The notes: generated by a model from the sequence alone, not told the origin. Positions 34,072 to 49,712 are shown, counted from the first letter of the stretch. The stretch: 64,000 nt of DNA from Georgenia soli (GCF_002563695.1 NZ_PDJI01000004.1:2852001-2916000); one strand, 5' to 3'. A program made the numbers and translations.

Positions 34072-35553
34072 TCACGCCCGGGCGGCCTCGTCGGTCGAGG
34101 CGACCGGCTCCTCCGACGGGCGCGGGTCGACCTCCACGTCCACGGCCGGCAGGTCCAGCAGGAAGAGCGACCCGGCGCCGGGGTGGGAGTCCACGCGCAC
34201 CGTGCCCCCGTGCGCCTCGGCGATGGCCGCCACGATCGCCAGCCCCAGCCCCGCGCCCTCGCGGCGTCCCGCCTCGCCGGGTGCGCGGGCGAACCGGTCG
34301 AAGATGCGCTCGCGCTGCTCCGGTGCGATGCCGACGCCCTCGTCCCGGACCCACAGGTGCAGCCGGTCGCCGTCCAGCGCGCACCCGATCGCCACCGTCG
34401 AGCCGTCGTCGGAGAACTTCACCGCGTTCGCGACCAGCTGCAGCATCGCCTGGGTGAGCCGCTGCGCGTCCACGCTCGCCTCGGCCTCGAGGCGCTCGTC
34501 CACCCGCCACCGGCGCTCGCCGAGCGGCCGCGCCTGGTCGAGCACGTTGTCGATCAGCAGCCCCAGCGAGGCGGGGGCGGGTTGGACGAAGTCCGGCTGC
34601 TCGGACCGGGCCAGCATCACGAGGTCGTCGGCGAGGCGGTGCATCCGGTCGAGCTCGCTGAGGGCCAGCGCCTTGGTGGCGGCCGTGTCCGCGGGGTCGG
34701 CGGGATCCATGAGCTCGAGGTGACCACGGACGATGGTGATCGGCGTACGGAGCTCGTGGCCGGCGTCGTCGAGAAGCCTGCGCTGGGAGGAGAAGGCGTC
34801 CTCCAGGCGGGCCAGCATGGCGTTGAAGGTCCGGGCGAGGTCGCTGAGGTCGTCGGTGCCCGTCACGTCGATGCGGCGGGACAGGTCCGTCTCGGAGATC
34901 GTCTCCGCCGTCTCGCGGAGCTGGCGCACCGGTCGGAGGAGCCGCCCCGACAGCAGCCACCCGACGACGGCGAGCACCGCGAACGAGACGGCGCTGACGA
35001 GGGCGTAGGTGCGGAACGTGTCGGTCACCGACGCCTGCTCGGCGGCGCGGTCGAACGCGACGACGAGGGCACCGACGCCGACGTCGTCCACGGTGACCGG
35101 GATCAGCGCGTAGCGGTACTCGGCGGCCGCGGTCGTCACGGACGCGATCCGTCCCGAGCCGGAGCCGGACGCGGCCTCGAGCTGGTCGGTCAGGTGGGTG
35201 ACGAGCTCGGCGTCGTCCGCCAGGGGCAGGCCCGAGGGCATGGTGTACTCCAGCCGGCCGTCGACGAAGCCCACCATCCCCTCGCCGGGGCCGGGCACCT
35301 CCCGCACCATGCCGTCGTAGATGATCTCGCGGGCGTCGGCGCCGGCCGTGCGTGCCGCGTCGTCCGCGAAGGCGGAGAACTCCTCGGCGGTGCGGTGCAG
35401 GCTCGCGTCGACGACGTCGTCGACGCGGTCACGCTGCAGCACGAAGGCGGTGCCGCCCGCCACGAGGAGCGTGAGCCCGGTCAGGGCCAGCACCAGCACG
35501 AGGATGCGGGCGCGCACGGTCGTGCCGCGAGGGTTGCCACCCGTCGTCGCCAT
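34072..35553 (-). CDS. Sensor histidine kinase
   Basis: This membrane kinase of 493 aa has one transmembrane helix at about residues 16-39, an external sensor of about 140 residues, and a second helix at about 183-203. A HAMP linker (RPVRQLRETAETISETDLS), the H box DDAGHELRTPI (H266), an N box with LVANAVKF, and the G boxes DEGVGI and GAGLGLAIV follow. All catalytic boxes are intact. The start is fixed by GGAGGAGGAG before ATG 35553; a longer reading to 35763 runs over the aspC terminator. It most likely phosphorylates the regulator at 31605-32276. Confidence 0.94.
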   Translation of the reverse strand: MATTGGNPRGTTVRARILVLVLALTGLTLLVAGGTAFVLQRDRVDDVVDASLHRTAEEFSAFADDAARTAGADAREIIYDGMVREVPGPGEGMVGFVDGRLEYTMPSGLPLADDAELVTHLTDQLEAASGSGSGRIASVTTAAAEYRYALIPVTVDDVGVGALVVAFDRAAEQASVTDTFRTYALVSAVSFAVLAVVGWLLSGRLLRPVRQLRETAETISETDLSRRIDVTGTDDLSDLARTFNAMLARLEDAFSSQRRLLDDAGHELRTPITIVRGHLELMDPADPADTAATKALALSELDRMHRLADDLVMLARSEQPDFVQPAPASLGLLIDNVLDQARPLGERRWRVDERLEAEASVDAQRLTQAMLQLVANAVKFSDDGSTVAIGCALDGDRLHLWVRDEGVGIAPEQRERIFDRFARAPGEAGRREGAGLGLAIVAAIAEAHGGTVRVDSHPGAGSLFLLDLPAVDVEVDPRPSEEPVASTDEAARA

Positions 35554-35660
35554 CGTCTCCTCCTCCGCCCGCCGCGCTCTGCCGAAAACGCTCCCGGCGG
35601 GTCCTGCGGTTCCCTTCCGGCCGGTGCGCGCCGATCGTCCCACCGATGGTGACGCACGCG

Positions 35661-35678
35661 GATGAGACGGGGATGAGA
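35661..35678. promoter_or_regulatory. GATGAGA direct repeat upstream of the kinase
   Basis: GATGAGA occurs at 35661 and again at 35672, an 11-bp step (one helical turn) as OmpR-family dimers prefer. It lies about 110 bp upstream of the kinase ATG. A role in autoregulation is inference. Confidence 0.4.
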
Positions 35679-35710
35679 GGAGCCCGGGACCCGTCAGGGT
35701 CCCGGGCTCC
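35679..35710 (-). terminator. Terminator of the aminotransferase gene
   Basis: Two perfect 14-nt arms (GGAGCCCGGGACCC and its complement) enclose the loop GTCA, 22 nt past the aminotransferase stop on the minus strand. It separates that gene from the kinase downstream. Confidence 0.75.
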
Positions 35711-35731
35711 TTCCCGACGGCGCAGGGGGCC

Positions 35732-36943
35732 TCAGGCGAGCAGCTCCTGGATGCGGCCGACACCCTCCACGAGGTCGTCGTCGCCCAGCGCGTAGCTCAG
35801 GCGCAGGTAGCCGCTGGGGCCGAACGCCTCGCCCGGCACGACGGCGACCTCGACCTCCTCGAGGATCAGCTCGGCGAGCTCCGCCGAGGTGGTGGGCGTG
35901 CGGCCCCGGATCGTGCGGCCCAGGACGCCCTCGACGGACGGGTAGGCGTAGAACGCGCCGCGGGGCGTGGGCAGCGTGACGCCGTCGATGGCGCGGAGCA
36001 TCTCCACCATGGTGCGGCGGCGGCGGTCGAACGCCGTCCGCATGTTCTCGACGGCGGAGAGGTCGCCGGTCAGGGCCGCCACGGCGGCGCGCTGGGAGAC
36101 GTTGGCGACGTTGGAGGTCAGGTGCGACTGCAGGTTCGTGGCCGCCTTGATGACGTCCTGCGGGCCGATCATCCAGCCCACGCGCCAGCCCGTCATCGCG
36201 TACGTCTTGGCGACGCCGTTGAGCACGATCGAGGTGTCGACCAGCTCGGGGACGACCCGCTGGATCGGGGTGAACACCGTGTCGTCGTAGACGAGGTGCT
36301 CGTAGATCTCGTCGGTGATCACCCATACCCCGTGCTCCACCGCCCAGCGGCCGATGGCCTCTGTCTGCTCGGGGGAGTAGACGGCGCCGGTCGGGTTCGA
36401 CGGTGAGCAGAACAGCAGCGCCTTGGTCCGCTCGGTGCGGGCCGCCTCGAGCTGCTCGACCGTGACGAGGTACTCCTGGTCGGCCCCGGCGAACACCTCC
36501 ACCGGGGTGCCGCCCGCGAGCGTGATGGCCTCGGGGTAGGTGGTCCAGTACGGGGCGGGCAGCAGCACCTCGTCGCCCGGGTCGATGATGGCGGCGAACG
36601 CCTGGTAGACGGCCTGCTTGCCACCGTTGGTGACGAGGACGGAGTCGGGGGAGACCTCGTAGCCTGAGTCGCGCAGGGTCTTCGCGGCGATGGCCTCGCG
36701 CAGCACCGGCAGCCCCTTCGCCGGGGTGTACCGGTGGTTGACCGGGTCCTTGGCGGCGGCGATCGCGGCCTCGACGATGTAGTCGGGCGTGGGGAAGTCA
36801 GGCTCGCCGGCGCCGAAGCCGATCACCGGACGGCCCGCGGCCTTGAGGGCCTTGGCCTTGGCGTCGACGGCGAGCGTCGCCGACTCGCCGATCGCGGCGA
36901 GCCGGGCGGAGACACGGGACTTGGATGTGGTGGATGCGCTCAC
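35732..36943 (-). CDS. aspC: Aspartate-type aminotransferase (class I/II, PLP)
   Basis: This cytosolic PLP enzyme transfers amino groups between aspartate or related amino acids and 2-oxoglutarate. In its 403 aa the PLP lysine is K246 ([16 protein letters not shown]), with N183 in SPSNPTG, D211 in TDEIYEHL, and the C-terminal arginine in [20 protein letters not shown] marks the subgroup I gamma enzymes common in Gram-positives. The GTG at 36943 begins [17 protein letters not shown], as in relatives. A reading to 37204 would run through the tRNA-Trp promoter region. It is divergent from tRNA-Trp. Confidence 0.93.
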   Translation of the reverse strand: MSASTTSKSRVSARLAAIGESATLAVDAKAKALKAAGRPVIGFGAGEPDFPTPDYIVEAAIAAAKDPVNHRYTPAKGLPVLREAIAAKTLRDSGYEVSPDSVLVTNGGKQAVYQAFAAIIDPGDEVLLPAPYWTTYPEAITLAGGTPVEVFAGADQEYLVTVEQLEAARTERTKALLFCSPSNPTGAVYSPEQTEAIGRWAVEHGVWVITDEIYEHLVYDDTVFTPIQRVVPELVDTSIVLNGVAKTYAMTGWRVGWMIGPQDVIKAATNLQSHLTSNVANVSQRAAVAALTGDLSAVENMRTAFDRRRRTMVEMLRAIDGVTLPTPRGAFYAYPSVEGVLGRTIRGRTPTTSAELAELILEEVEVAVVPGEAFGPSGYLRLSYALGDDDLVEGVGRIQELLA

Positions 36944-37220
36944 AAGGCCTATCGTGGCACGCGCCCATCTGGTGGTCACGGGCCGTTCGGTCACCGGGCG
37001 GGCAGCACCTTCTGGCCCCCGGGCTGACGGCAGCCTCGGGCACCGGCGGACGGCCTCCGCGGCACGGTCCGAGCGGAGGGGACCACGTGTGACGAGGCTC
37101 CCTGCGGGGCGGGTTCGACCAAAAGCCCCTCGACCACGTACACTCGACGCCGGTGGTTGACGTCCGCCATGCTGAAGCGTGCCCGTGCGGGTAGGTGAGA
37201 GCATGGGGGTAGATCACCGA

Positions 37221-37296
37221 AGGGCAGTGGCGCAATTGGTAGCGCACCGGTCTCCAAAACCGGCGGTTGTGGGTTCGAGTCCCTCCTGCCCTGCCA
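37221..37296 (+). tRNA. tRNA-Trp (anticodon CCA)
   Basis: AGGGCAG pairs with CTGCCCT and the discriminator is G at 37293. Encoded CCA follows at 37294-37296, unlike the three tRNAs near 21 kb. The anticodon CCA is at 37254-37256 in CCGGTCTCCAAAACCGG. Its place before secE matches trpT in other actinobacteria. Confidence 0.96.
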
Positions 37297-37410
37297 GGAC
37301 TGCACCTCCAGACGGAGGATGTGGACGTCCTGATGGCTTCGCCGCACGGCGAGCCGGAGCCGTCCGACCGGGGCGGTGTCGGACCGGGCCGATACGTAAG
37401 GAAGCAACCT

Positions 37411-37680
37411 GTGAGCGAGTCTGCGAGCGCGACGTCGGGGCGGCCCGAGCGCGCCGCGAGCGCGGGCGGGGCGACCACGAAGAAGAAGCGTGGCCTCTTC
37501 GGCCGCATCGCGCTCTTCGTGCGTCAGGTCATCGCCGAGCTCAAGAAGGTCGTGCGCCCGACGCGCAGCGAGCTGATGACCTACTTCGTCGTCGTCCTCG
37601 TCTTCGTCGCGGCGATCATGGCCTTCGTCGGTCTGCTCGACCTGTCGTTCGGTCGGCTCGTGCTGTGGATCTTCGGCTGA
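37411..37680 (+). CDS. secE: Preprotein translocase subunit SecE
   Basis: This is an essential subunit of the SecYEG protein channel. It has 89 aa: a Ser/Ala/Arg-rich N-terminus, the amphipathic helix [19 protein letters not shown] that is the family signature, and a single transmembrane helix ([20 protein letters not shown]). The GTG at 37411 follows AAGGAAG. An upstream reading from 37334 would extend into the tRNA spacer. Confidence 0.95.
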   Translation: MSESASATSGRPERAASAGGATTKKKRGLFGRIALFVRQVIAELKKVVRPTRSELMTYFVVVLVFVAAIMAFVGLLDLSFGRLVLWIFG

Positions 37681-37756
37681 CTCCCATGACGCCGTCGGTC
37701 CACGCCGGCAGCCGGCCGACCCAGTAGCCACCCACCGACCAGAAAGCAGGTCCCCT

Positions 37757-38662
37757 GTGCCTGAGGAAACTCTCGAGCCCCAGAACGTCGAGGAGACGTC
37801 GCTCGAGCACGGGCAGCCGGACGCCCCGGCTGCCGGCGACGCCGACGTCGGTGCTGCCGTCGAGCCCGACCAGGCCGGAGCGGACCTGACGGACGCCGAG
37901 GAGTCCGACGAGGACCTCGCCGCCGACTCCGAGGAGGCCGACGAGGCGCTCGCCGCGGACACCGCGGAGTCGGACGAGGCGCTGGCCGCGGACGTCGAGG
38001 GGGCGGAGCCCGCGACCGACGAGGCCGCCGCCGAGCCGGAGGCCGAGGAGGACCCGCTGGAGGCGTTCCGCAAGGAGCTCAGCCGGCTGCCGGGCTACTG
38101 GTACGTCGTGCACACCTACGCCGGCTACGAGAAGCGCGTGAAGGCGAACCTCGAGAACCGCATCCAGAGCCTCAACATGGAGGACTACATCTACCAGGTC
38201 GAGGTGCCCATGGAGGAGGTTGTCGAGATCAAGAACGCCCAGCGCAAGCTCGTCAACCGCGTCCGTGTCCCGGGCTACACCCTCGTCCGCATGGACCTGA
38301 CCGACGAGTCCTGGGGCGCCGTGCGCCACACCCCGGGCGTCACCGGCTTCGTGGGCAACACCCACCAGCCGGTCCCGCTGACCGAGGACGAGGTCTTCTC
38401 GATGCTCGCCCCCACGGTCCAGGCCGCGGCCCCGGCCACGTCCGCCAAGTCGGCCACCGCCGGCGGCGGCGCGCAGCCGACGCCCATCCAGGTGGACTTC
38501 GAGGTCGGCGAGTCGGTCACCGTCACCGACGGCCCCTTCGAGACGCTGCCGGCGACCATCTCGGAGATCAGCCCGGAGAGCCAGAAGCTCAAGGTGCTCG
38601 TCACGATCTTCGGCCGGGAGACCCCGGTCGAGCTGTCGTTCTCGCAGGTCGCCAAGATCTGA
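37757..38662 (+). CDS. nusG: Transcription antitermination factor NusG with acidic N-terminus
   Basis: It binds RNA polymerase and controls pausing, Rho termination and coupling to ribosomes. The NGN domain starts at about residue 115 ([18 protein letters not shown]), and [17 protein letters not shown] and [10 protein letters not shown] follow. The KOW domain is at about 250-301 ([19 protein letters not shown]). Before NGN lie about 110 residues rich in Asp, Glu and Ala, typical of actinobacterial NusG. The 301 aa compare with 181 in E. coli. Start GTG 37757. Confidence 0.97.
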   Translation: MPEETLEPQNVEETSLEHGQPDAPAAGDADVGAAVEPDQAGADLTDAEESDEDLAADSEEADEALAADTAESDEALAADVEGAEPATDEAAAEPEAEEDPLEAFRKELSRLPGYWYVVHTYAGYEKRVKANLENRIQSLNMEDYIYQVEVPMEEVVEIKNAQRKLVNRVRVPGYTLVRMDLTDESWGAVRHTPGVTGFVGNTHQPVPLTEDEVFSMLAPTVQAAAPATSAKSATAGGGAQPTPIQVDFEVGESVTVTDGPFETLPATISEISPESQKLKVLVTIFGRETPVELSFSQVAKI

Positions 38663-38732
38663 GCCGAGGCGCGACAGCGTCTGCCGGCCGACCGCCGGCG
38701 GGTATCCCAGGAAGAACCGTTAGGACCCGAAC

Positions 38733-39164
38733 ATGCCCCCCAAGAAGAAGGTTGCAGGCCTGATCAAGCTCCAGATCCAGGCCGGCGCCGCGACCCCGGC
38801 GCCGCCGATCGGCCCCGCGCTGGGTCAGCACGGCGTCAACATCATGGAGTTCTGCAAGGCGTACAACGCGGCCACGGAGGCCCAGCGCGGCAACGTGATC
38901 CCGGTGGAGATCACGGTCTACGAGGACCGTTCCTTCACCTTCGTCACCAAGACCCCGCCGGCCGCCGAGATGATCAAGAAGGCCGCCGGTGTGGCCAAGG
39001 GCTCCGGCACGCCGCACACCGCCAAGGTCGGCAAGATCACCCGTGAGCAGGTGCAGGAGATCGCCCGCACCAAGCAGGAGGATCTCAACGCCAACGACAT
39101 CGACGCCGCCGAGAAGATCATCGCCGGCACCGCCCGCTCCATGGGCATAACGGTCGAGGGCTGA
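38733..39164 (+). CDS. rplK: Ribosomal protein uL11
   Basis: This large-subunit protein lies at the base of the stalk, where it binds 23S rRNA in the GTPase centre and is needed for the stringent response and thiopeptide sensitivity. It has 143 aa. The N-terminal [20 protein letters not shown] with its conserved prolines and the C-terminal rRNA-binding domain ([37 protein letters not shown]) are intact. It starts at ATG 38733, in an operon with rplA. Confidence 0.98.
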
Positions 39165-39253
39165 CCGAACAACCCGTACGACGGCGCCCCGGCGCCGTGA
39201 AGTGGCAGGGTCCGCGCGGACCCGCAGACCACGACTGCAGAAGAGAGAAGCAG

Positions 39254-39970
39254 ATGGCAACGCGCAGCAAGAACTACCGCAAGGCCGCCGAGCGCATTCA
39301 CGACGGCGAGCTCTACGCGCCCCTCCAGGCCGTTCGTCTGGCCAAGGAGACCGCGACCACCAAGTTCGACTCCACCGTCGAGGTCGTCTTCCGCCTCGGC
39401 GTCGACCCCCGCAAGGCAGACCAGATGGTGCGCGGCACCGTCAACCTGCCGCACGGCACCGGCAAGACCGCTCGGGTCCTGGTCTTCGCCGTCGGTGAGC
39501 GGGCCAACCAGGCCATCGAGGCCGGGGCGGACGAGGTCGGTGGCGACGAGCTGATCGAGAAGGTCGCGGCCGGCTACACCGACTTCGACGCCGCCGTGGC
39601 GACGCCGGACCTCATGGGCAAGGTCGGCCGCCTGGGCCGCGTGCTCGGCCCCCGTGGCCTCATGCCGAACCCGAAGACCGGCACCGTGACGATGGACGTG
39701 GCCAAGGCCGTGAACGACATCAAGGGCGGCCGCATCGAGTTCCGGGTGGACAAGCACTCGAACCTGCACTTCATCATCGGCAAGGCCAGCTTCGACGAGA
39801 CGAAGCTCGTGGAGAACTACGCCGCGGCGCAGGAGGAGATCCTCCGCCTCAAGCCGGCCAGCTCCAAGGGCCGCTACATCACCAAGGCGACCGTCACCAC
39901 CACGATGGGCCCCGGCATCCCGCTGGACGCCACCAAGACGCGCAACCTCACCACCGAGGACGCCTCCTGA
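39254..39970 (+). CDS. rplA: Ribosomal protein uL1
   Basis: This two-domain protein of the L1 stalk controls E-site tRNA release. In many bacteria it also represses its own L11-L1 operon by binding mRNA; no such site is evident here. The 238 aa contain [20 protein letters not shown] and [16 protein letters not shown], both family signatures. The ATG at 39254 follows AAGAGAGAAG. A strong terminator follows the gene. Confidence 0.98.
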   Translation: MATRSKNYRKAAERIHDGELYAPLQAVRLAKETATTKFDSTVEVVFRLGVDPRKADQMVRGTVNLPHGTGKTARVLVFAVGERANQAIEAGADEVGGDELIEKVAAGYTDFDAAVATPDLMGKVGRLGRVLGPRGLMPNPKTGTVTMDVAKAVNDIKGGRIEFRVDKHSNLHFIIGKASFDETKLVENYAAAQEEILRLKPASSKGRYITKATVTTTMGPGIPLDATKTRNLTTEDAS

Positions 39971-39994
39971 CCAGGTGAGCTGAACCAGGTTCGA

Positions 39995-40041
39995 CGACGA
40001 CGGCCCGGACCTTCCGCAGGGAAGGTGCCGGGCCGTCGTCG
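39995..40041 (+). terminator. Terminator of the rplK-rplA operon
   Basis: A stem of about 20 bp (CGACGACGGCCCGG with ACCTTC against GAAGGT with GCCGGGCCGTCGTCG), one bulged base and a 6-nt loop, 25 nt past the rplA stop. Confidence 0.8.
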
Positions 40042-40116
40042 TGCCTGAGGCCCTAGACCTGAGGTTCGGGGCCTGGGACCCCGGTCCACCCTCGGTACGC
40101 GTCCTCACCGAGGGAG

Positions 40117-40176
40117 GACCAGATGGCCAGAATGGTTCGCATCGAACCGTTCTGGAAGCAAATCCTGACCTCGACC
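40117..40176. repeat. 60-nt palindromic repeat, copy D
   Basis: CCAGAATGGTTCG (40127-40139) and CGAACCGTTCTGG (40143-40155) pair at 12 of 13 positions around the triloop CAT. This is a tighter hairpin than in other copies, formed by the conserved loop sequence GCATCGAACCG. Confidence 0.75.
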
Positions 40177-40276
40177 TGGACGTCGACCTTGGCCTCGACG
40201 TCGACCCAGGCCTCGACGGCGACCTTGGCCTTGACGGCGACCCAGGCCTCGACGTCGACCCAGGCCTCGACGTCGT
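40173..40276. repeat. 18-bp minisatellite
   Basis: Tandem 18-bp units of the form GGCCTCGACGTCGACCCA begin at 40191, 40209, 40227, 40245 and 40263 (last partial), with a degenerate unit before. Variants exchange CCA/CTT and GTC/GGC, as expected after slippage and drift. Confidence 0.85.
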
Positions 40277-40313
40277 TCCTGTCCGGTCGATGGTCGCTGG
40301 GCACTCGTCAGGC

Positions 40314-40620
40314 GACGAGTTGGCCGAAATGGTTCGCATCGGACCGTTCCCTAACCAATTTGTCGACCTCGACCCGTCGTCGCCGGACTCCGGGCAGCGA
40401 CGGGCGACGAGTTGGCCAAAGTGGTTTGCATTCGGACCGTTCGCTGACCAATTCGTCCGCCTCGTCTGGTCGCTGGCCCCTGGGTGACCGACGGGCGACG
40501 AGTTGGCCAAAGTGGTTCGCATCGGACCGTTCGCTAACCAATTCGTCCGCCTCGTCTGGCCGCTGGCCCCTGGGTGACCGACGGGCGACGAGTGCGGGGA
40601 AGTGGATCGGATCGCCGGAC
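40314..40620. repeat. Tandem array of 60-nt palindromes (copies E, F, G and a remnant)
   Basis: Elements start with GACGAG at 40314, 40406, 40497 and 40587, a period of 92, 91 and 90 bp. E, F and G span about 60 nt each and end CTCGAC or CTCGTC, complementary to their first six bases. The core is TGGTTCGCATCGGACCGTTC followed by a variable CT and AACCAAT. The 30-bp linkers between F, G and the remnant are nearly identical. The fourth unit is decayed. Confidence 0.85.
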
Positions 40621-40729
40621 GCCGGTGCCGGGCGTCGTCGGCGCGGCTCCGAGGTGCGACGGCTGGCGCGGAACACACCGGGTGTGGCCAAGGACACGGC
40701 CGTCGGAGCGGCCCCGGGCCCGCCGGGCG

Positions 40730-40759
40730 TTGTTCGGGGCCTCAGGAAGCCTGTAGGGT
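40730..40759 (+). promoter_or_regulatory. Promoter of rplJ-rplL
   Basis: TTGTTC (40730-40735) and TAGGGT (40754-40759) are 18 bp apart. Transcription would start at about 40766, immediately before the conserved leader. Confidence 0.55.
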
Positions 40760-40765
40760 GTCATC

Positions 40766-40893
40766 TGCCAAAGACCGCCGGTCGCCCGTCTCGCAGACGG
40801 GGCCAAGTCCGCTGACGCGGAGCCTGCGCAGGTGAGTATCGAGCTTGAGCCGTAAGGTTCCGAGCCCCGTGCCCTCCTGTGCACGGGGCTTTT
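40766..40893 (+). ncRNA. L10 ribosomal-protein leader with attenuator
   Basis: The leader resembles known actinobacterial L10 leaders: GCCAAAGACCGCCGGTC, then GCCAAGTCCGCTGACGCGG and CCTGCGCAGGTGAG, which fold as the L10(L12)4 binding structure. A 9-bp stem GCCCCGTGC/GCACGGGGC (40864-40889) is followed by TTTT, an intrinsic attenuator. Binding of excess L10-L12 complex would favour repression of rplJ-rplL. The fold was judged by eye only. Confidence 0.75.
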
Positions 40894-40939
40894 CTGCGTT
40901 TACGGGTCGCCGACCGGCGTCACTACCGGAAGGAGGGCC

Positions 40940-41461
40940 ATGGCGAGGCCTGACAAGGCGGCAGCGGTTGCCGAGATCACGGAGCAGTTCCGTGAGTCGA
41001 GCGCCGTCATGCTGACCGAGTACCGCGGACTCAGCGTCGCCCAGCTCAAGCAGCTGCGCCGCTCGCTCGCCGGTACTGCTAGCTACGCCGTGGTGAAGAA
41101 CACGCTGACGGCCATCGCGGCGAAGGAGGCCGGCCTCGACAACCTCGAGGACGAGCTCTCCGGCCCCACCGCGATCGCGTTCGTGACCGGGGAGCCGGTC
41201 GACGCGGCCAAGGCCCTGCGTGACTTCGCCAAGGCGAACCCTCAGCTCGTGATCAAGGCGGGCGTCCTGGAGGGCAGCAAGCTCTCCGCCGAGGACGTCT
41301 CCAAGCTCGCCGAGCTCGAGTCCCGCGACGTGCTGCTGGGCAAGGCGGCCGGAGCGATGAAGGCTGCGCTGTTCCAGGCTGCCTACCTCTTCACCGCGCC
41401 GGCCACCCAGGCCGCGCGCACCATCGAGGCCCTGCGCGAGAAGCAGGCCGCCGAGGCCTGA
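40940..41461 (+). CDS. rplJ: Ribosomal protein uL10
   Basis: It anchors the L7/L12 dimers to the ribosome and, with them, represses this operon through the leader. It has 173 aa. The N-terminal rRNA-binding domain has [20 protein letters not shown] and [18 protein letters not shown], and the C-terminal helix that carries L12 dimers is [23 protein letters not shown] precedes the ATG. The gene lies 81 bp before rplL. Confidence 0.98.
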   Translation: MARPDKAAAVAEITEQFRESSAVMLTEYRGLSVAQLKQLRRSLAGTASYAVVKNTLTAIAAKEAGLDNLEDELSGPTAIAFVTGEPVDAAKALRDFAKANPQLVIKAGVLEGSKLSAEDVSKLAELESRDVLLGKAAGAMKAALFQAAYLFTAPATQAARTIEALREKQAAEA

Positions 41462-41541
41462 TCCCGACCGGGACCGGCCACGGCACGCACCACCCCCACC
41501 CTCTGCTCGCGTAGCAGGACTACCAGGAAGGAACGCCAACC

Positions 41542-41934
41542 ATGGCGAAGCTCAGCACCGAAGAGCTCATCGAGGCTTTCAAGGAGCTCACCCTCATCGA
41601 GCTCTCCGAGTTCGTGAAGCAGTTCGAGGAGACCTTCGAGGTCACCGCCGCCGCCCCCGTCGCCGTCGCCGCTGCCGGTGCGCCGGCCGGTGGTGCGGGC
41701 GCCGAGGAGGCCGAGGAGGAGAAGTCGGAGTTCGACGTCGTCCTCGAGTCGGTCGGCGACAAGAAGATCCAGGTCATCAAGGAGGTGCGCGCCCTGACCT
41801 CCCTCGGCCTGAAGGAGGCCAAGGACCTCGTGGACAGCGCCCCTAAGGCCGTCCTCGAGGGCGTTGCGAAGGACGCGGCCGACAAGGCCAAGGAGCAGCT
41901 CGAGGGCGCCGGCGCCACCGTCACCCTCAAGTGA
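41542..41934 (+). CDS. rplL: Ribosomal protein bL12 (L7/L12)
   Basis: This acidic stalk protein recruits translational GTPases and is present in several copies per ribosome. It has 130 aa: an N-terminal dimerisation domain ([20 protein letters not shown]), an Ala/Gly/Glu hinge (about 45-65), and the C-terminal factor-binding domain with [20 protein letters not shown] and [22 protein letters not shown] precedes the ATG. Confidence 0.98.
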   Translation: MAKLSTEELIEAFKELTLIELSEFVKQFEETFEVTAAAPVAVAAAGAPAGGAGAEEAEEEKSEFDVVLESVGDKKIQVIKEVRALTSLGLKEAKDLVDSAPKAVLEGVAKDAADKAKEQLEGAGATVTLK

Positions 41935-42000
41935 TCTGACCGGCTCCGCCCCGGCGCGACACCGCGCTGGGCGGGGCCGGGAGCCCCGTACGGCTCGACG

Positions 42001-42031
42001 ACGAGGCCCGCACCAGTGGTGCGGGCCTCGT
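42001..42031 (+). terminator. Terminator after rplL
   Basis: Two perfect 14-nt arms (ACGAGGCCCGCACC and complement) surround the loop AGT and are followed by TTCC. It should separate rplJL from rpoBC, at least in part. Confidence 0.8.
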
Positions 42032-42042
42032 TCCGTGCTCGC

Positions 42043-42071
42043 TGGACCTAGCACCATCCGGCGGGTATGCT
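42043..42071 (+). promoter_or_regulatory. Promoter of rpoB-rpoC
   Basis: TGGACC (42043-42048) and TATGCT (42066-42071) are separated by 17 bp, just past the rplL terminator and about 85 nt before the rpoB start. Confidence 0.6.
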
Positions 42072-42163
42072 GACGCTTTGCGCTGACCTCTGCCTGCCAT
42101 CAGGCTCCACCCGTCCCAGGTGATCAGTGCAGTGTGCATTCCAATCGCAGGGAAGGACCCCCT

Positions 42164-45673
<3,510 letters not shown>

Positions 45674-45805
45674 GACCCGAGGGGGCGTGCCGTGGTGGCG
45701 TGGCCGACCGAGAGAACACGGTCGGCCGCGCCCCGGCACCGCCAGCCCCACCGGCGCCCAACCTCAAAGCTGTAAACGGTGTTCTACCGGAGGAAGTAGG
45801 AACCC

Positions 45806-49696
<3,891 letters not shown>

Positions 49697-49712
49697 TCCA
49701 CGCAGGACGCGA

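Larger units (their letters stand above)
39971..40765. other. rplA-rplJ spacer filled with repeats
   Basis: About 800 bp separate the rplA stop from the L10 leader, where most actinobacteria have far less. It contains the rplA terminator, palindrome copy D, an 18-bp minisatellite, an array of copies E-G, then about 110 bp of GC-rich DNA and the rplJ promoter. Open readings crossing it are composed of repeat translations and I do not regard them as genes. Confidence 0.75.

Noticed and set aside
40314-40620. Possible CRISPR array
   Set aside because: The periodic units include their linkers: both repeat and spacer parts are nearly identical between units, the repeats are 60 nt palindromes, and there are no cas genes in the window.
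40041-40815. Open readings crossing the rplA-rplJ repeat region
   Set aside because: They consist of translated minisatellite (LDVDPG repeats) and palindrome units whose 90-92-bp periods change frame. There is no ribosome site or conserved domain.
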